Part shown: positions 46,767-57,143 of the stretch, one piece after another
Numbering within the stretch: the stretch's first letter is position 1
Layout of the letters: each line of letters starts with the position of its first letter
Source: Rhodospira trueperi
Lineage (GTDB): Bacteria > Pseudomonadota > Alphaproteobacteria > Rhodospirillales > Rhodospirillaceae
Length of the DNA stretch: 64,000 bases
Assembly: GCF_900101965.1 (NCBI RefSeq)
Contig: NZ_FNAP01000002.1
Location: 62,001-126,000 of the forward strand
Reading direction: 5' to 3'
Notes under the pieces: model-generated
Database searches by the model: none
Told to the model about the DNA's origin: nothing
Seen by the model: the letters and a program-made list of their open reading frames with translations, nothing else
Position numbers and translations under genes: made by a program

Positions 46767-47066
46767 ATGGAACCGCGTGACCTTCCCCCGGTCCATCCGG
46801 GTGAACAGCTTCGGGAGGAGTTCATGGCGCCCCTGGGCCTGTCTGCCTACAAGCTTGCCAAGGACACCCATGTCCCCATCAGTCGGATCCAGGCCATCGT
46901 ATCGGAACGGAGGGCCATCAGCGGCGACACGGCGCTCCGCCTCGCCCGGTATTTCGGAACCACCCCGGAATTCTGGCTGAACCTGCAGCGGGACTATGAT
47001 CTTGAGAAGGCCATGATCGAGGCCGGAGACCAGATCACGGCCACGGTGCATCCCCGGGCGGCCTGA
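46767..47066 (+). CDS. higA: HigA-type antitoxin, XRE family
   Basis: 99 residues from ATG 46767, 13 bases after higB. VHPGEQLREEFMAPLGLSAY and ISRIQAIVSERRAISGDTAL form the helix-turn-helix, then RYFGTTPEFWLNLQRDYDL, the classic HigA signature. It neutralises HigB and represses the operon through the palindrome in the promoter. Confidence 0.94.
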   Translation: MEPRDLPPVHPGEQLREEFMAPLGLSAYKLAKDTHVPISRIQAIVSERRAISGDTALRLARYFGTTPEFWLNLQRDYDLEKAMIEAGDQITATVHPRAA

Positions 47067-47080
47067 ACCGCGCTCAACGC

Positions 47081-48229
47081 CTAGTCCTCCGCCCCCTCCG
47101 CCAGCCAGGCCTCGAAGCGGCGGCGGCGCAGCGCCTCGGTGTTGGCGTACCACGCGCTGTCGATGACCAGGGCCCGGTCCATGCGGTGCGGGGCGGTGGG
47201 CAGGTGATCGGCCATCGGCACCCCGGCCACCGGATGCAGGCCGATCCGCTCCAGAGCCGACCGCCGTGTCGGACCGTAGGGCAGGCGTTCGGCCAACGCC
47301 GCCTGCCGGTCCGGACCGGTGGCGAAGCGGATGAAACGTTCGGCGGCGGCCCGGTGGGCCGGATCGGCGGCGGCGGGAATCGCCCAGGCCTCCTGGGCCA
47401 CAAGCTGGCCGTCCCAGATGATGATGATCGGCCGGTCGCGCATCACCCGGGCGTCGAAAAAGCGCCCGTTGAAACCGGAGGCCATGACGGCGGCCCCGGA
47501 CTCCAGCAGCTCAACGGGCGCCTCGGCGGCCTCCCACCAGAGGATGTGCTCGCGGATGCGGTCCAGTTCCCGCAGCGCCAGCCGGATGCCCCGATCCGTC
47601 GAGAGCAGATCATAGATCTGGGCGCGCGGCACGCCGACGGCCATCAGCGCCCATTCCATCAGGGCCCCGGGATTGCGGCGGAAGGCGCGCTTGCCGGGAA
47701 ATGCCTCGATATCGAACACATCGGCGATGCTGGCCGGCTTGCGCCCCGGGAAAGCCCGGTCGTCATAGGCCACGACGGTGGCGAAGGTGGAATGGGCCAG
47801 CGCGCAGCGACCGAACGATCCGGGCAGGAAGTCCTCGCGCGTCGCGCCGCCCCCCGGCGGCGGGGCGGGCAGCGCGGCGGTGTCCAGCGGCACCAGCAGG
47901 CCGGCGGCGCAGGCCGCGCCGGCGTCGGCGGCGCCCATGTCGATCAGGTCCCAGCCGCGTGCCTCGGGACGGCCGGGCACATCGGGGCCGCCGTCGTGGC
48001 GCGCCGTCTCGATGACGATCCCGGTCGCGGCGGTGAAGGGATCGAACAGGGCGGCGCGCTGGGCGGCTTCGTAGACCCCGCCCCAGGTGGCGATGGTCAG
48101 GGACGTCGGGTCGGTCTCCGCCCGGCCCGGCGTCGGCGGCACAGCCAGTCCGGCCAGCGCGGCCAGTCCGGCCAGCACCCGGCGGCGGGAGAACCCCGCA
48201 GCGGTTGGTGTCGGATCACGGTCCTTCAT
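47081..48229 (-). CDS. Extracellular solute-binding protein, spermidine/putrescine-like
   Basis: 382 residues. A Tat-type signal (FSRRRVLAGLAALAG) precedes a periplasmic binding fold starting LTIATWGGVYEAAQRAALF, similar to PotD/PotF-class ABC binding proteins, with WAIPAAADPAHRAAAERFI near the hinge. GGGAGGAGC precedes the ATG. Its start overlaps the stop of the upstream ClC gene by 14 bases, so they are co-transcribed. It could feed the orphan polyamine permeases at 40363-43362, but ligand and partner are inferred only. Confidence 0.83.
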   Translation of the reverse strand: MKDRDPTPTAAGFSRRRVLAGLAALAGLAVPPTPGRAETDPTSLTIATWGGVYEAAQRAALFDPFTAATGIVIETARHDGGPDVPGRPEARGWDLIDMGAADAGAACAAGLLVPLDTAALPAPPPGGGATREDFLPGSFGRCALAHSTFATVVAYDDRAFPGRKPASIADVFDIEAFPGKRAFRRNPGALMEWALMAVGVPRAQIYDLLSTDRGIRLALRELDRIREHILWWEAAEAPVELLESGAAVMASGFNGRFFDARVMRDRPIIIIWDGQLVAQEAWAIPAAADPAHRAAAERFIRFATGPDRQAALAERLPYGPTRRSALERIGLHPVAGVPMADHLPTAPHRMDRALVIDSAWYANTEALRRRRFEAWLAEGAED

Positions 48230-49988
48230 GCTCCTCCCGCCTCAGGTCGCGCATGGTGTCCAGATAAGCGCCGATGACCGCCGCTTCGGTGACCATGCCG
48301 ATCAGCCGGCCGTCGTCGTCCACCACCGGCGCGGCGTCGCCGACGAAGCCCTTGAGCGCCTGCATGGCGCCCCAGACGGTGGTCTCCCGGTGCAGCACCA
48401 CCTCCCCAACCCGGGCCACCGCGCCGGCGGTCTCGTGCTCGCGCGCGCGGGCGTCCTGGACGCGCAGCATGCCCACATAGCAACCGTCGGCGTCCGTCAC
48501 CACCGCTTCGGCGCGGCCGGCCGCCGTCAGGCGGTCGAGCACGGCACCGACCGGCTCGCCCGTGTCGGCGCGCGGCACGTCCTCGCCCATGCAGGCGGTC
48601 ACCGGCATGCCGTCCAGCATGGCCCGATCACGCCCGGCCGACAGGTCCACGCCCTGCTGCGCCAGTTGCACGTCGAACAGCGAGCGCCCGAAGAGCTGAT
48701 AGCTCAACAGGTTGGAGAACACCACGGAGACCATGGCGGCGATGGTCAGGTCGTAGTTGTGGGTCAGTTCGAAGACCACCAGGATCGTGGCCAGGGGCGC
48801 GCCGATCACCGCGCTCGTCAACGCCATCATGCCGCAGATGGCATAGACCACCAGCCCCGACGTGGCGAGACCCAGGGCGCCGTCGAGCCCGCTCCACACC
48901 AGGGCGCCGAACAAAATGCCGATCAGCAGCGACGGGCTGAACACACCGCCGGCGAAGCCCCAACCCAGGCACAGCGCCGTCAGGCCGATCTTGGCGACCA
49001 GCAGCAGGGCCAGTTCCCAGGGGACGAAGGCGCCCTCGATGGTGGCGAAGCGCAGGGCCTCCGTGCCGATGCCCAGCACGTCCGGCAGCCCCAGGGCGAC
49101 CACCCCCACGGCCAGACCCGCCAGCGCCGGGCGCAGCGACGCCGGAATCCGCCAGCGCTCGGCCAGCGCCGCCGTGGTCAGGATCAGCCGCATGAACGTC
49201 ACCGCCACCAGAGCCGCCAGCACCCCCACCACGGCGAAGACGGGGAACTCGTAGCCGTGCTGGACGCCCCCGAAATCCACCAGGAACAGGGCTGGCCGGT
49301 GAAAGACCACGTTGGCGACCACGAACCCGGTGGCCGCCGCCACGGTGGTCGGCGCGAAGGCCCGGATGGAGTAGTGCCGCAGGATCACTTCGTGCGCGAA
49401 CACCAGCCCGGCGATGGGCGCGTTGAAGGCGGTCGAGATGGCGGCCGCCACGCCGCAGGCGATGGCGATGGTGCGCAGGTTTCCGATGCGGGCGTTCAGG
49501 CGCGCGGCCACGCCGCCCACCAGCGCGCCGAGATAGACCATCGGCCCGTACTCCCCAACCGAGGCCCCGCAGCCCAGCGCCAGCACGGCGGCCAGGGTGG
49601 ACACCACGCCGGCCCGCGCCGACGGTGGCGCCGTACGGGTCTGGGCGGCGCGGATGGCGTCCGGCGGTCCCAGGGGGCGCCGCTCGGGCGACAGATGACG
49701 CAGCATCATGCCGACGGCCAGGCCGCCCAGGGTCGGCACCAGGACCGTCACGGCCACGACCAGCAGGCGTTGGTCCTCAAGTTGAACGCGGACGCGCGGT
49801 GAGATCAGCAGGGCGTCGTTGAGCCAGTTGACGGCATCGACGAAGGCGATGGCCGCCAGCGCGGTGACCGTGCCGACGGCCACGGCCAACGCGCTCAGAA
49901 CGATCATGCGGTACAGCGATCCTGTCACGGTGTCATCGCGGTCGGCCTTTCCGCGTCTCGGTCCTTCGCCCGGGTTCGCGTCCACCAT
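48216..49988 (-). CDS. ClC-family chloride channel/transporter with CBS domains
   Basis: 590 residues from ATG 49988 (an earlier ATG at 50114 adds 42 unrelated residues). The membrane domain is at about 25-435 and two C-terminal CBS domains at about 450-580 (VVDDDGRLIGMVTEAAVIG). The selectivity loops include GWGFAGGVFSPSLLIG. The usual GREGP motif, whose Glu is the proton/gating glutamate, reads GEYGP here (Tyr147), so proton coupling is probably lost and the protein may be a passive channel. It is transcribed with the solute-binding protein that follows. Confidence 0.92.
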   Translation of the reverse strand: MVDANPGEGPRRGKADRDDTVTGSLYRMIVLSALAVAVGTVTALAAIAFVDAVNWLNDALLISPRVRVQLEDQRLLVVAVTVLVPTLGGLAVGMMLRHLSPERRPLGPPDAIRAAQTRTAPPSARAGVVSTLAAVLALGCGASVGEYGPMVYLGALVGGVAARLNARIGNLRTIAIACGVAAAISTAFNAPIAGLVFAHEVILRHYSIRAFAPTTVAAATGFVVANVVFHRPALFLVDFGGVQHGYEFPVFAVVGVLAALVAVTFMRLILTTAALAERWRIPASLRPALAGLAVGVVALGLPDVLGIGTEALRFATIEGAFVPWELALLLVAKIGLTALCLGWGFAGGVFSPSLLIGILFGALVWSGLDGALGLATSGLVVYAICGMMALTSAVIGAPLATILVVFELTHNYDLTIAAMVSVVFSNLLSYQLFGRSLFDVQLAQQGVDLSAGRDRAMLDGMPVTACMGEDVPRADTGEPVGAVLDRLTAAGRAEAVVTDADGCYVGMLRVQDARAREHETAGAVARVGEVVLHRETTVWGAMQALKGFVGDAAPVVDDDGRLIGMVTEAAVIGAYLDTMRDLRREEHEGP

Positions 49989-50142
49989 AAACCATCGGCG
50001 GTCGTTTTCGACCCGTCGGACCGGGGGCGGGTCCGCTCCCGCTTTCTTTCGCGCGCAATCACACAGCGTTTGCGCCGCGACCGCAACGAACGGTAACATG
50101 CCCTCACACCGCATTTTCGCCGTTCAGGCGTTGGGAGTGCCG

Positions 50143-51693
50143 ATGACCCTTTCCACGGCGTCCAAATCCGCCTCTCCCGTGGTTCCGCCGGAGGGCCGTG
50201 TTCTTCTGGTGGAGGACACGCCCTCGATGGCGCGGGTCTATATCGAATACCTGAGCGATATGCCGTGGCCGGTGGATCTGGCGGAAACAGGCGAGGAGGC
50301 ACGCCGCCTGCTGGCCCAGGGCGGGCACATCGCGGTGATTCTGGACTTGCGGCTGCCGGATGCGTCTGGGATCGACATCCTGCGCGAGATCCGGGGCGAT
50401 TCCCATGCCGAGACGCATGAGGTCGCGGTCGTGGTCGTCACCTCCCAGGGGTCGATGCAGGTCGCCGTCGAAGCCATGCGCGAGGGCGCCGACGACTTCC
50501 TGACCAAGCCCTTCGCGCCCGACCGCCTCCGCGTGACTCTGAAGAACGCCATCGAGCGTCACGCCATGACCGGCACCCTGCGGCGCATCCGCAAGGAGAT
50601 CGGGCGTGAGGCCTTTCACGGCTTCATCGGCTCGTCGCTGGCCATGCAGGCGGTCTACCGGACCATCGAGGCCGCCGCGCCGTCGCGCGCCAGTGTCTTC
50701 ATCACCGGCGAGTCGGGTACCGGCAAGGAGGTCTGTGCCGAGGCCCTGCACCGCGCCAGCGCCCGCGCCAAGGGTCCCTTCGTGGCCATCAACTGTGCCG
50801 CGATCCCGCATGAGTTGATCGAGAGCGAGGTATTCGGCCACGTTAAGGGCGCCTTCACCGGCGCCACCGCCGACCGTCAGGGCGCCGCCGCGCGGGCCAA
50901 CGGCGGCACCCTGTTCCTGGACGAAATCTGCGAGATGGACCTGGGGTTGCAGGCCAAGCTGCTGCGCTTCATCCAGACCGGCACGTTCCTGCCCGTGGGC
51001 GGGACGCGCGTGGAAAGCGTCGATGTCCGTTTCATCTGCGCCACCAACCGCGATCCGTGGGACGAGGTGCAGAACGGCCGCTTCCGCGAGGATCTGTATT
51101 TCCGCCTGCATGTCATCCCGATCCACCTGCCGCCGCTGCGCGAGCGCGACGTCGACGTGGTGGAAATCGCGCGCGGCCTGCTGGCCCGGTTCTCGGAGGA
51201 GGAGGGACGGGCGTTCACGGGATTCACGCCCGAGGCCGAGGCCCTGCTGGTCCGTCTGGGGTGGCCCGGAAACGTGCGCCAGCTTCAGAACGTGCTGCGC
51301 AACGTCATCGTGCTGAACGAGGGACCGCTGGTCACCGAGGCCATGCTGGAGGGGCCGACCCGTGCCCTGCCGAGAGCGGAAACGCCCGCGCCCCCGCCGG
51401 AGGGGGCGCCGCCGGCCGAGGCCTCGACGCTCGCCGCGTCCGCCGCTCCCGGGCCGGGGCCGACGCCCGGCGACCCGCTGAACGCCATGCGGCAGTCCGA
51501 GGGTCTGCGCCCGATGTGGCAGGTGGAATGGGAGCACATGACGCTGGCGCTGAAGGCGTGTCAGGGTAACGTGCCGCGCGCCGCCGCCCTGCTGGAGGTT
51601 AGCCCCAGCACCATCTACCGCCGCATCCGCCAGTTCGGCGATCCGGTGACGGGCGCCCCGCCAGCGGTGGGTGAGGGCACCGCCACCGGCTGA
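50143..51693 (+). CDS. Sigma-54-dependent response regulator (NtrC/LuxO type)
   Basis: 516 residues from ATG 50143. The receiver domain has the phospho-acceptor Asp68 in VILDLRLPD and Lys122. The AAA+ domain has Walker A GESGTGKE (189-196), the sigma-54 contact GAFTGA (236-241), GGTLFLDEICEMD, and the arginine-finger region FREDLYFRL. A proline-rich linker (about 405-445) leads to a Fis-type helix-turn-helix at the C-terminus (VPRAAALLEVSPSTIYRRI). It activates sigma-54 promoters when phosphorylated by a kinase not encoded nearby. Its last codons lie in a 35-base direct repeat. Confidence 0.95.
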   Translation: MTLSTASKSASPVVPPEGRVLLVEDTPSMARVYIEYLSDMPWPVDLAETGEEARRLLAQGGHIAVILDLRLPDASGIDILREIRGDSHAETHEVAVVVVTSQGSMQVAVEAMREGADDFLTKPFAPDRLRVTLKNAIERHAMTGTLRRIRKEIGREAFHGFIGSSLAMQAVYRTIEAAAPSRASVFITGESGTGKEVCAEALHRASARAKGPFVAINCAAIPHELIESEVFGHVKGAFTGATADRQGAAARANGGTLFLDEICEMDLGLQAKLLRFIQTGTFLPVGGTRVESVDVRFICATNRDPWDEVQNGRFREDLYFRLHVIPIHLPPLRERDVDVVEIARGLLARFSEEEGRAFTGFTPEAEALLVRLGWPGNVRQLQNVLRNVIVLNEGPLVTEAMLEGPTRALPRAETPAPPPEGAPPAEASTLAASAAPGPGPTPGDPLNAMRQSEGLRPMWQVEWEHMTLALKACQGNVPRAAALLEVSPSTIYRRIRQFGDPVTGAPPAVGEGTATG

Positions 51694-51715
51694 TCGCCGC
51701 GGACCGCGCACAGGC
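51681..51715 (+). repeat. 35-bp perfect direct repeat, left copy
   Basis: Starts CGCCACCGGCTGATCG and ends CCGCGCACAGGC. It is identical to 52344-52378. The stop codon of the sigma-54 regulator (TGA, 51691-51693) lies inside it. Together the copies bracket the dinJ-yafQ genes with their promoter. Confidence 0.95.
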
Positions 51716-51733
51716 GCCGGCGACCGAAAGCCA

Positions 51734-52015
51734 TCATAGACCGAGTTCACCATGGGACCCGAGACGAACCAGGATCAGAGTTTTGTCATCGGGTTTGCGG
51801 TAGATCAGGATCAGGTCGGGTCTGATGTGACAGTCGCGATGGTCCCGCCATTCTCCAGACAGGGCGTGATCCCGGTGCCGTGCCGCCAAGGCGCGATCCG
51901 TCGCAAGACACTCCACAATATGGCGGAGATCGCCGTCCAAAGTGGGCCGATGGCGGCCCTTTGCCTCTCGTTTGTAGTCCCTCCGGAACTGCGTGGTCCG
52001 CTCAATCGTCCGCAC
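51734..52015 (-). CDS. yafQ: YafQ-type mRNA interferase toxin
   Basis: 93 residues with a GTG start at 52015; GGAGGA lies five bases before it inside the antitoxin gene. It begins RTIERTTQFRRDYKREAKG and ends with IRPDLILIYRKPDD and LVRLGSHGELGL, the YafQ/RelE pattern with a C-terminal His in GSHGELG. It cleaves mRNA on ribosomes. It overlaps the antitoxin gene by 14 bases. Confidence 0.95.
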   Translation of the reverse strand: MRTIERTTQFRRDYKREAKGRHRPTLDGDLRHIVECLATDRALAARHRDHALSGEWRDHRDCHIRPDLILIYRKPDDKTLILVRLGSHGELGL

Positions 52016-52265
52016 GCAGGTCCTCCATCAGAGCGTCCACGCTGTCGAACCGGGGCAGATGACCGGTCCGGGCCTCCCGCATGGCGGCGATGGTCTCGGC
52101 GTTGGGACGCAGGGGTTCGAAGGGCAGGGCCTTTTCGGTGGCGATCCGCACCATCATCATCCGGAACGCATCGGAGACCGTCAGCCCCATGCTCGCCAGC
52201 ACGTCGGCCGCTTCTTCCTTGATGCGCCCGTCGATGCGCGCGCGCACAACATCATTCCGAGCCAT
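52002..52265 (-). CDS. dinJ: DinJ/RelB-type antitoxin
   Basis: 87 residues from the second of two ATGs, six bases after AGGAGG; the first ATG (52271) touches the ribosome site. VRARIDGRIKEEAADVLASM and GLTVSDAFRMMMVRIATEKA form the ribbon-helix-helix pattern of DinJ; the C-terminus wraps the toxin. It is the first gene of the pair, as usual for dinJ-yafQ, and represses its own promoter. Confidence 0.95.
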   Translation of the reverse strand: MARNDVVRARIDGRIKEEAADVLASMGLTVSDAFRMMMVRIATEKALPFEPLRPNAETIAAMREARTGHLPRFDSVDALMEDLRADD

Positions 52266-52291
52266 GGCCATCCTCCTGCCGTTTGCGCCAC

Positions 52292-52320
52292 ATTGTAGCT
52301 CACTCGCGTCGGTGGCTCAA
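52292..52320 (-). promoter_or_regulatory. Promoter of dinJ-yafQ
   Basis: On the minus strand TTGAGC (52320-52315), a 17-base spacer and TACAAT (52297-52292) lie upstream of dinJ. The -35 box overlaps the stop codon of the neighbouring methyltransferase gene, so the promoter lies wholly inside the segment bracketed by direct repeats. Confidence 0.7.
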
Positions 52321-52895
52321 GCAGGCGACAGTGGATGCGGCAGCGCCACCGGCTGATCGCCGCGGACCGCGCACAGGCTCTGCACCACACCCTCGCCGCG
52401 CCCGGAGGGCATGGGCTGACGACCCTGCTCGAACGCCACCACCTGCACGTCGCCGCCGACCGTCGTCAGGAACTCGCCCGGGCGCAGCAGGTGGTCCGGG
52501 TGGCGCGGCCGGGCAAAGCGCTCGTGGCCGACCATGAAGGTCTGGCAGATCAGAACGCCGCCGTCGGCCACATTGGCGATCATATCGGGCAGGCGCGGCC
52601 GGTTGAGATAATTGGTCACCACGACGGCATCGAACGCGCGGCCGCTGAACGGCCACGGCGAGCCGTCCTCCAGGTCGGTGGTGACGACCTCCGCCCGGTC
52701 GGCCAGATCGGCGACGTATTCGGTGTCGCGGTCCACCAGAGTCAGGGCGAAGCCCCGCTCCAGCAGCCAGCGGGCATGGCGACCGCCGCCGCAGGCCACG
52801 TCCAGCACCCGCCCACCGGGCCGGATCAGCGCGGCGAAGCGGGTGACCCAGGGCGACGGCACGGTCATCTTCAGGTGGACGTCGGGTGGGGGCAC
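52317..52895 (-). CDS. Class I SAM-dependent methyltransferase
   Basis: 192 residues from GTG 52895 (ATG 52868 is an alternative). Motif I is VLDVACGGGRHARWLLERGF, then LTLVDRDTEYV and DLEDGSPWPFSGRAFDAVVV. It belongs to the small TehB-like group. The substrate is unknown. Its final residues after about 180 are encoded by the right direct-repeat copy and the toxin-antitoxin cassette edge, so its native C-terminus may have been replaced. Confidence 0.85.
   Translation of the reverse strand: MPPPDVHLKMTVPSPWVTRFAALIRPGGRVLDVACGGGRHARWLLERGFALTLVDRDTEYVADLADRAEVVTTDLEDGSPWPFSGRAFDAVVVTNYLNRPRLPDMIANVADGGVLICQTFMVGHERFARPRHPDHLLRPGEFLTTVGGDVQVVAFEQGRQPMPSGRGEGVVQSLCAVRGDQPVALPHPLSPA
52344..52378 (+). 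repeat. 35-bp perfect direct repeat, right copy
   Basis: Identical to 51681-51715. It lies within the 3' coding end of the methyltransferase gene, 629 bases after the left copy. Confidence 0.95.
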
Positions 52896-52919
52896 GGGGG
52901 GTCTCCGGAGAAGAGGGGC

Positions 52920-53165
52920 CAGCAGTTCTCATTTTGGCCGTGCGGCCTCCGAAGTGAACGGCTGGGAGCCCCAGGCGCGAACCGGACTCCCTCCCCTGGA
53001 TAGGGCTGGGGTGGGGTTGATATCGGCAACACGCGGGGTTGGAGATGCAAGCACTGCCCGTGCGAAAACCAACTCGCCCCCCTCCCGACCTCCCCCCGAA
53101 GGGGGGAGGAGAACCGGTCGGCACCGACCGCAACCGGTGTTCTGCCCTCCTCCTGAGACCTGCTG
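52920..53165 (+). repeat. Dispersed ~230-bp intergenic repeat, copy 2
   Basis: Same order of blocks as copy 1 at 32178: CAGCAGTTCTCAT at 52920 through the GGCCTCCGAAGTGAAC block, ACTCCCTCCCCTGGATAGGG, GTGGGGTTGAT, the CCTCCCCCC/GGGGGGAGG hairpin and a CCTGAGA-CTGCTGG-like end. The segment after GTTGAT is different in sequence from copy 1. Confidence 0.85.
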
Positions 53166-53182
53166 GAGCGGGGCATGCCTTG

Positions 53183-53211
53183 GTGAACCGTTCACGTTTC
53201 CGGGGTATACT
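53183..53211 (+). promoter_or_regulatory. Candidate promoter and palindrome for the DUF1178 gene
   Basis: A TATACT -10 box (53206-53211) follows a perfect palindrome GTGAAC-C-GTTCAC (53183-53195) that occupies the -35 region. No good -35 hexamer is present, which suggests an activator- or repressor-controlled promoter. Confidence 0.45.
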
Positions 53212-53246
53212 GGAGCCATGATCGCCGTTCAAACCGGGATGATCCG

Positions 53247-53786
53247 ATGATCCTGTACGCGTTGCATTGCGACAATGGACACACGTTCGAGGCTTGGTTC
53301 CGGGACGGGGCCTCGTTTGATGAACAGGCCGAGGCCGGCGTGATCGCCTGCCCCGAGTGCGGCAGTACGGCGGTTGGAAAGGCCATCATGGCGCCCAATC
53401 TGGCCCGGCATCACGGCGCCCGGCAGTCCGCGCCGTCGCGACCGTCCCCTGCGCCGGCCGATGCGCCGGCCCAGGGGACGGCCCACGGGACGGCTCACGG
53501 GACGGGCGGGAAAAACGCGCCGACCGACTCGGAAGCCGCTTCCGGAGCCGGCGACAGCCAGACGCCGGCCGGCGCGCCGGCGGCGCTGTCGGCGTTGCGC
53601 GAAATGGTCGAGAAGACCTGCGATCACGTCGGCGACCGTTTCGCCGAGGAGGCGCGCCGCATCCACTACGGCGAGGTGGCGCCCCGGAGCATCTACGGCC
53701 GCACCACCGAAGACGAGGCCGAGGCCCTGCGCGAGGAGGGGGTCGAGTTCGCCTCCCTCCCCTGGTCGCGCCGCTCGGACGCGTGA
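53247..53786 (+). CDS. DUF1178 family protein
   Basis: 179 residues. The N-terminus MILYALHCDNGHTFEAWF and the pair CPECGS near residue 40 form a rubredoxin-like zinc ribbon. A Gln/Ala/His-rich variable middle is followed by a conserved C-terminal helix region (HYGEVAPRSIYGRTTEDEA). Common in alphaproteobacteria; function unknown. Confidence 0.92.
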   Translation: MILYALHCDNGHTFEAWFRDGASFDEQAEAGVIACPECGSTAVGKAIMAPNLARHHGARQSAPSRPSPAPADAPAQGTAHGTAHGTGGKNAPTDSEAASGAGDSQTPAGAPAALSALREMVEKTCDHVGDRFAEEARRIHYGEVAPRSIYGRTTEDEAEALREEGVEFASLPWSRRSDA

Positions 53787-53803
53787 CCGCTTCTCAAAAC
53801 CCC

Positions 53804-53837
53804 GTAGGGCGGGTTCGCGCCCAAGGCGCAACCCGCC
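53804..53837 (+). repeat. GTAGGGCGGGTT intergenic hairpin repeat, copy 4
   Basis: GTAGGGCGGGTTCGCGCC, then CAAGGCGCAACCCGCC. The arms GCGGGTTCGCGCC and GGCGCAACCCGC pair imperfectly. It lies between convergent genes (DUF1178 and acetoacetyl-CoA synthetase). Confidence 0.85.
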
Positions 53838-53849
53838 ACATCGCCGCTC

Positions 53850-55811
<1,962 letters not shown>

Positions 55812-56284
55812 CCTCCCGGTTTCGCGGTGGGCCGCCCGGTTCAGCGTCCGGCGGCCTGATTCGTTTCGGAAGGCATTGTGCCCGATGGGCTCCGCGCGGC
55901 CAAGGGGCCTGCCCACAAACCATGCGCCCCAAAAAAGGTTCATCACGGGATTCGATGAGAGCTGGCCGTTTCGGACCCCTTCAGCGCTATCGTCGTCACA
56001 CGTCTGTCCGCCATGCTCCCTGCGGTCTCGACGCTTGCGATCATTCAGGGGACGGAAGGCCATCAAGGCACTCCGTCACCAAGGCGGCGTCCCCCGCTTG
56101 CGCCGCTCGTTCGATCCGAAATAGCGGGTCGACCCCGCAGTGCCGTAGCCCCACCCCAAACAAACGGAGGGCGGGCACGGCCCTCAGGCCAGCCCGCCCC
56201 AACGTCATTGCCACGCGCCCGTCCGCTCTCCGGAAACCGGATATCAGGAGCGCGCGCGGCCCATTCTAACCCTCGCGGCCACGC
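55812..56284. other. Intergenic region, no recognised gene
   Basis: 473 bases between two minus-strand genes. Short plus-strand frames are present but show no family, start signal or codon bias worth calling. A strong hairpin at 56169-56199 belongs to the end of the next minus-strand gene. Confidence 0.5.
56169..56199 (-). terminator. Probable terminator of the first Cys-rich protein gene
   Basis: GGGCGGGC and GCCCGCCC form a perfect 8-base stem. On the minus strand it is followed by TCCGTTTGTTTG, a moderately T-rich tail. It lies about 85 bases past the stop. Confidence 0.5.
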
Positions 56285-56632
56285 TTATTCGGCCGGAACC
56301 TTGCCAAGGCACTGGATCTGCACCTCGCAGACGAAGCCGGCGGCCGTTTCTTCACAGTCGCAGGAGCCAGTACGGGCCTGCACCGGACGTTCGCCGATGA
56401 TGCAGGTCTCCGTCCTGGCCCGATACTCAGCGAGCTCGCAGGCATCCCCAGCGCGCACACCGCCGGCCCGCGCCATACGATAGGTTCCGCCCGAACGCGT
56501 GAACTCGACCTTGACCAGAGCCGGGTCCTCAATCTGAAGGGAGGTCATGGCCGGCGCCGCGCCAGCGGACGAAGCCGAGAAACCGATGGCGGCGCACACG
56601 GCGGCCGCGACGAAAAAGCCCTTCTTGAACAT
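56285..56632 (-). CDS. Secreted six-cysteine protein, paralogue 1
   Basis: 115 residues from ATG 56632. The signal peptide (MFKKGFFVAAAVCAAIGFSA, cut near AGAAPA) leaves a mature part of about 85 residues with six cysteines spaced C-x11-C-x13-C-x-C-x8-C-x5-C near the C-terminus. The gene at 57144 has the same layout: Lys-Lys start, similar signal peptide and the same closing CxC...C-x5-C-x-G. Likely disulfide-bonded in the periplasm or outside the cell. I do not recognise a named family. Confidence 0.7.
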   Translation of the reverse strand: MFKKGFFVAAAVCAAIGFSASSAGAAPAMTSLQIEDPALVKVEFTRSGGTYRMARAGGVRAGDACELAEYRARTETCIIGERPVQARTGSCDCEETAAGFVCEVQIQCLGKVPAE

Positions 56633-57143
56633 GACGTTAGATCCCCTTTCGGTGATTCCAGACGGTCGCGCGAGCGGCAACCAGTCTATGAATAAAGCAT
56701 TGCACCCTGAGCCATCTGTGTCCAGGCGGAACAGGCGGGGATGCCCCCTCCGGCTCCGGTTCTGGTGTCGCCGCTGACCCTGACGGATCGATCCGGCGTC
56801 TCCATCGCTCCACGCCAAGACCACGCCGTGAGCCCGGAAACGCCCGTGCTCTCGCCTAGCCTTCTGCATCAATGGATCGCCGACACTCGCATACCGTCTG
56901 CCCATTCCCGTCCCCCCGGTATGCCGACTCTCCACAGCCGACGGCGGAAGCAGCCGCCTTTCCCGACCATGCCCTGGAGGCAGTCACCTCCGGACAGACT
57001 CGAGACCGACGAGTCGCGGAACGAACAACGGGCCGGTCGGGAGAGGCCTCTCCCGCCGACGCGGCTCCGCCGCCAGCCAGCGGCGGCGCTGTTGGGGGTG
57101 GGTTCCCGACGCGTGGGGGGAGACCGCACCCCAACCGCGATCC
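56633..57143. other. Intergenic region between the two Cys-rich genes
   Basis: 511 bases, no supported gene. It contains a 16-base perfect palindrome GGGAGAGGCCTCTCCC (57040-57055) and a CGCCGCC/GGCGGCG hairpin near 57068-57088, either of which could end transcription of the second Cys-rich gene. The 200 bases before 56632 presumably hold the promoter of the first. Confidence 0.5.

Noticed and set aside
49989-50114. 42-residue N-terminal extension of the ClC protein
   Set aside because: The extension has no family similarity and runs into the divergent promoter region; ATG 49988 fits better.
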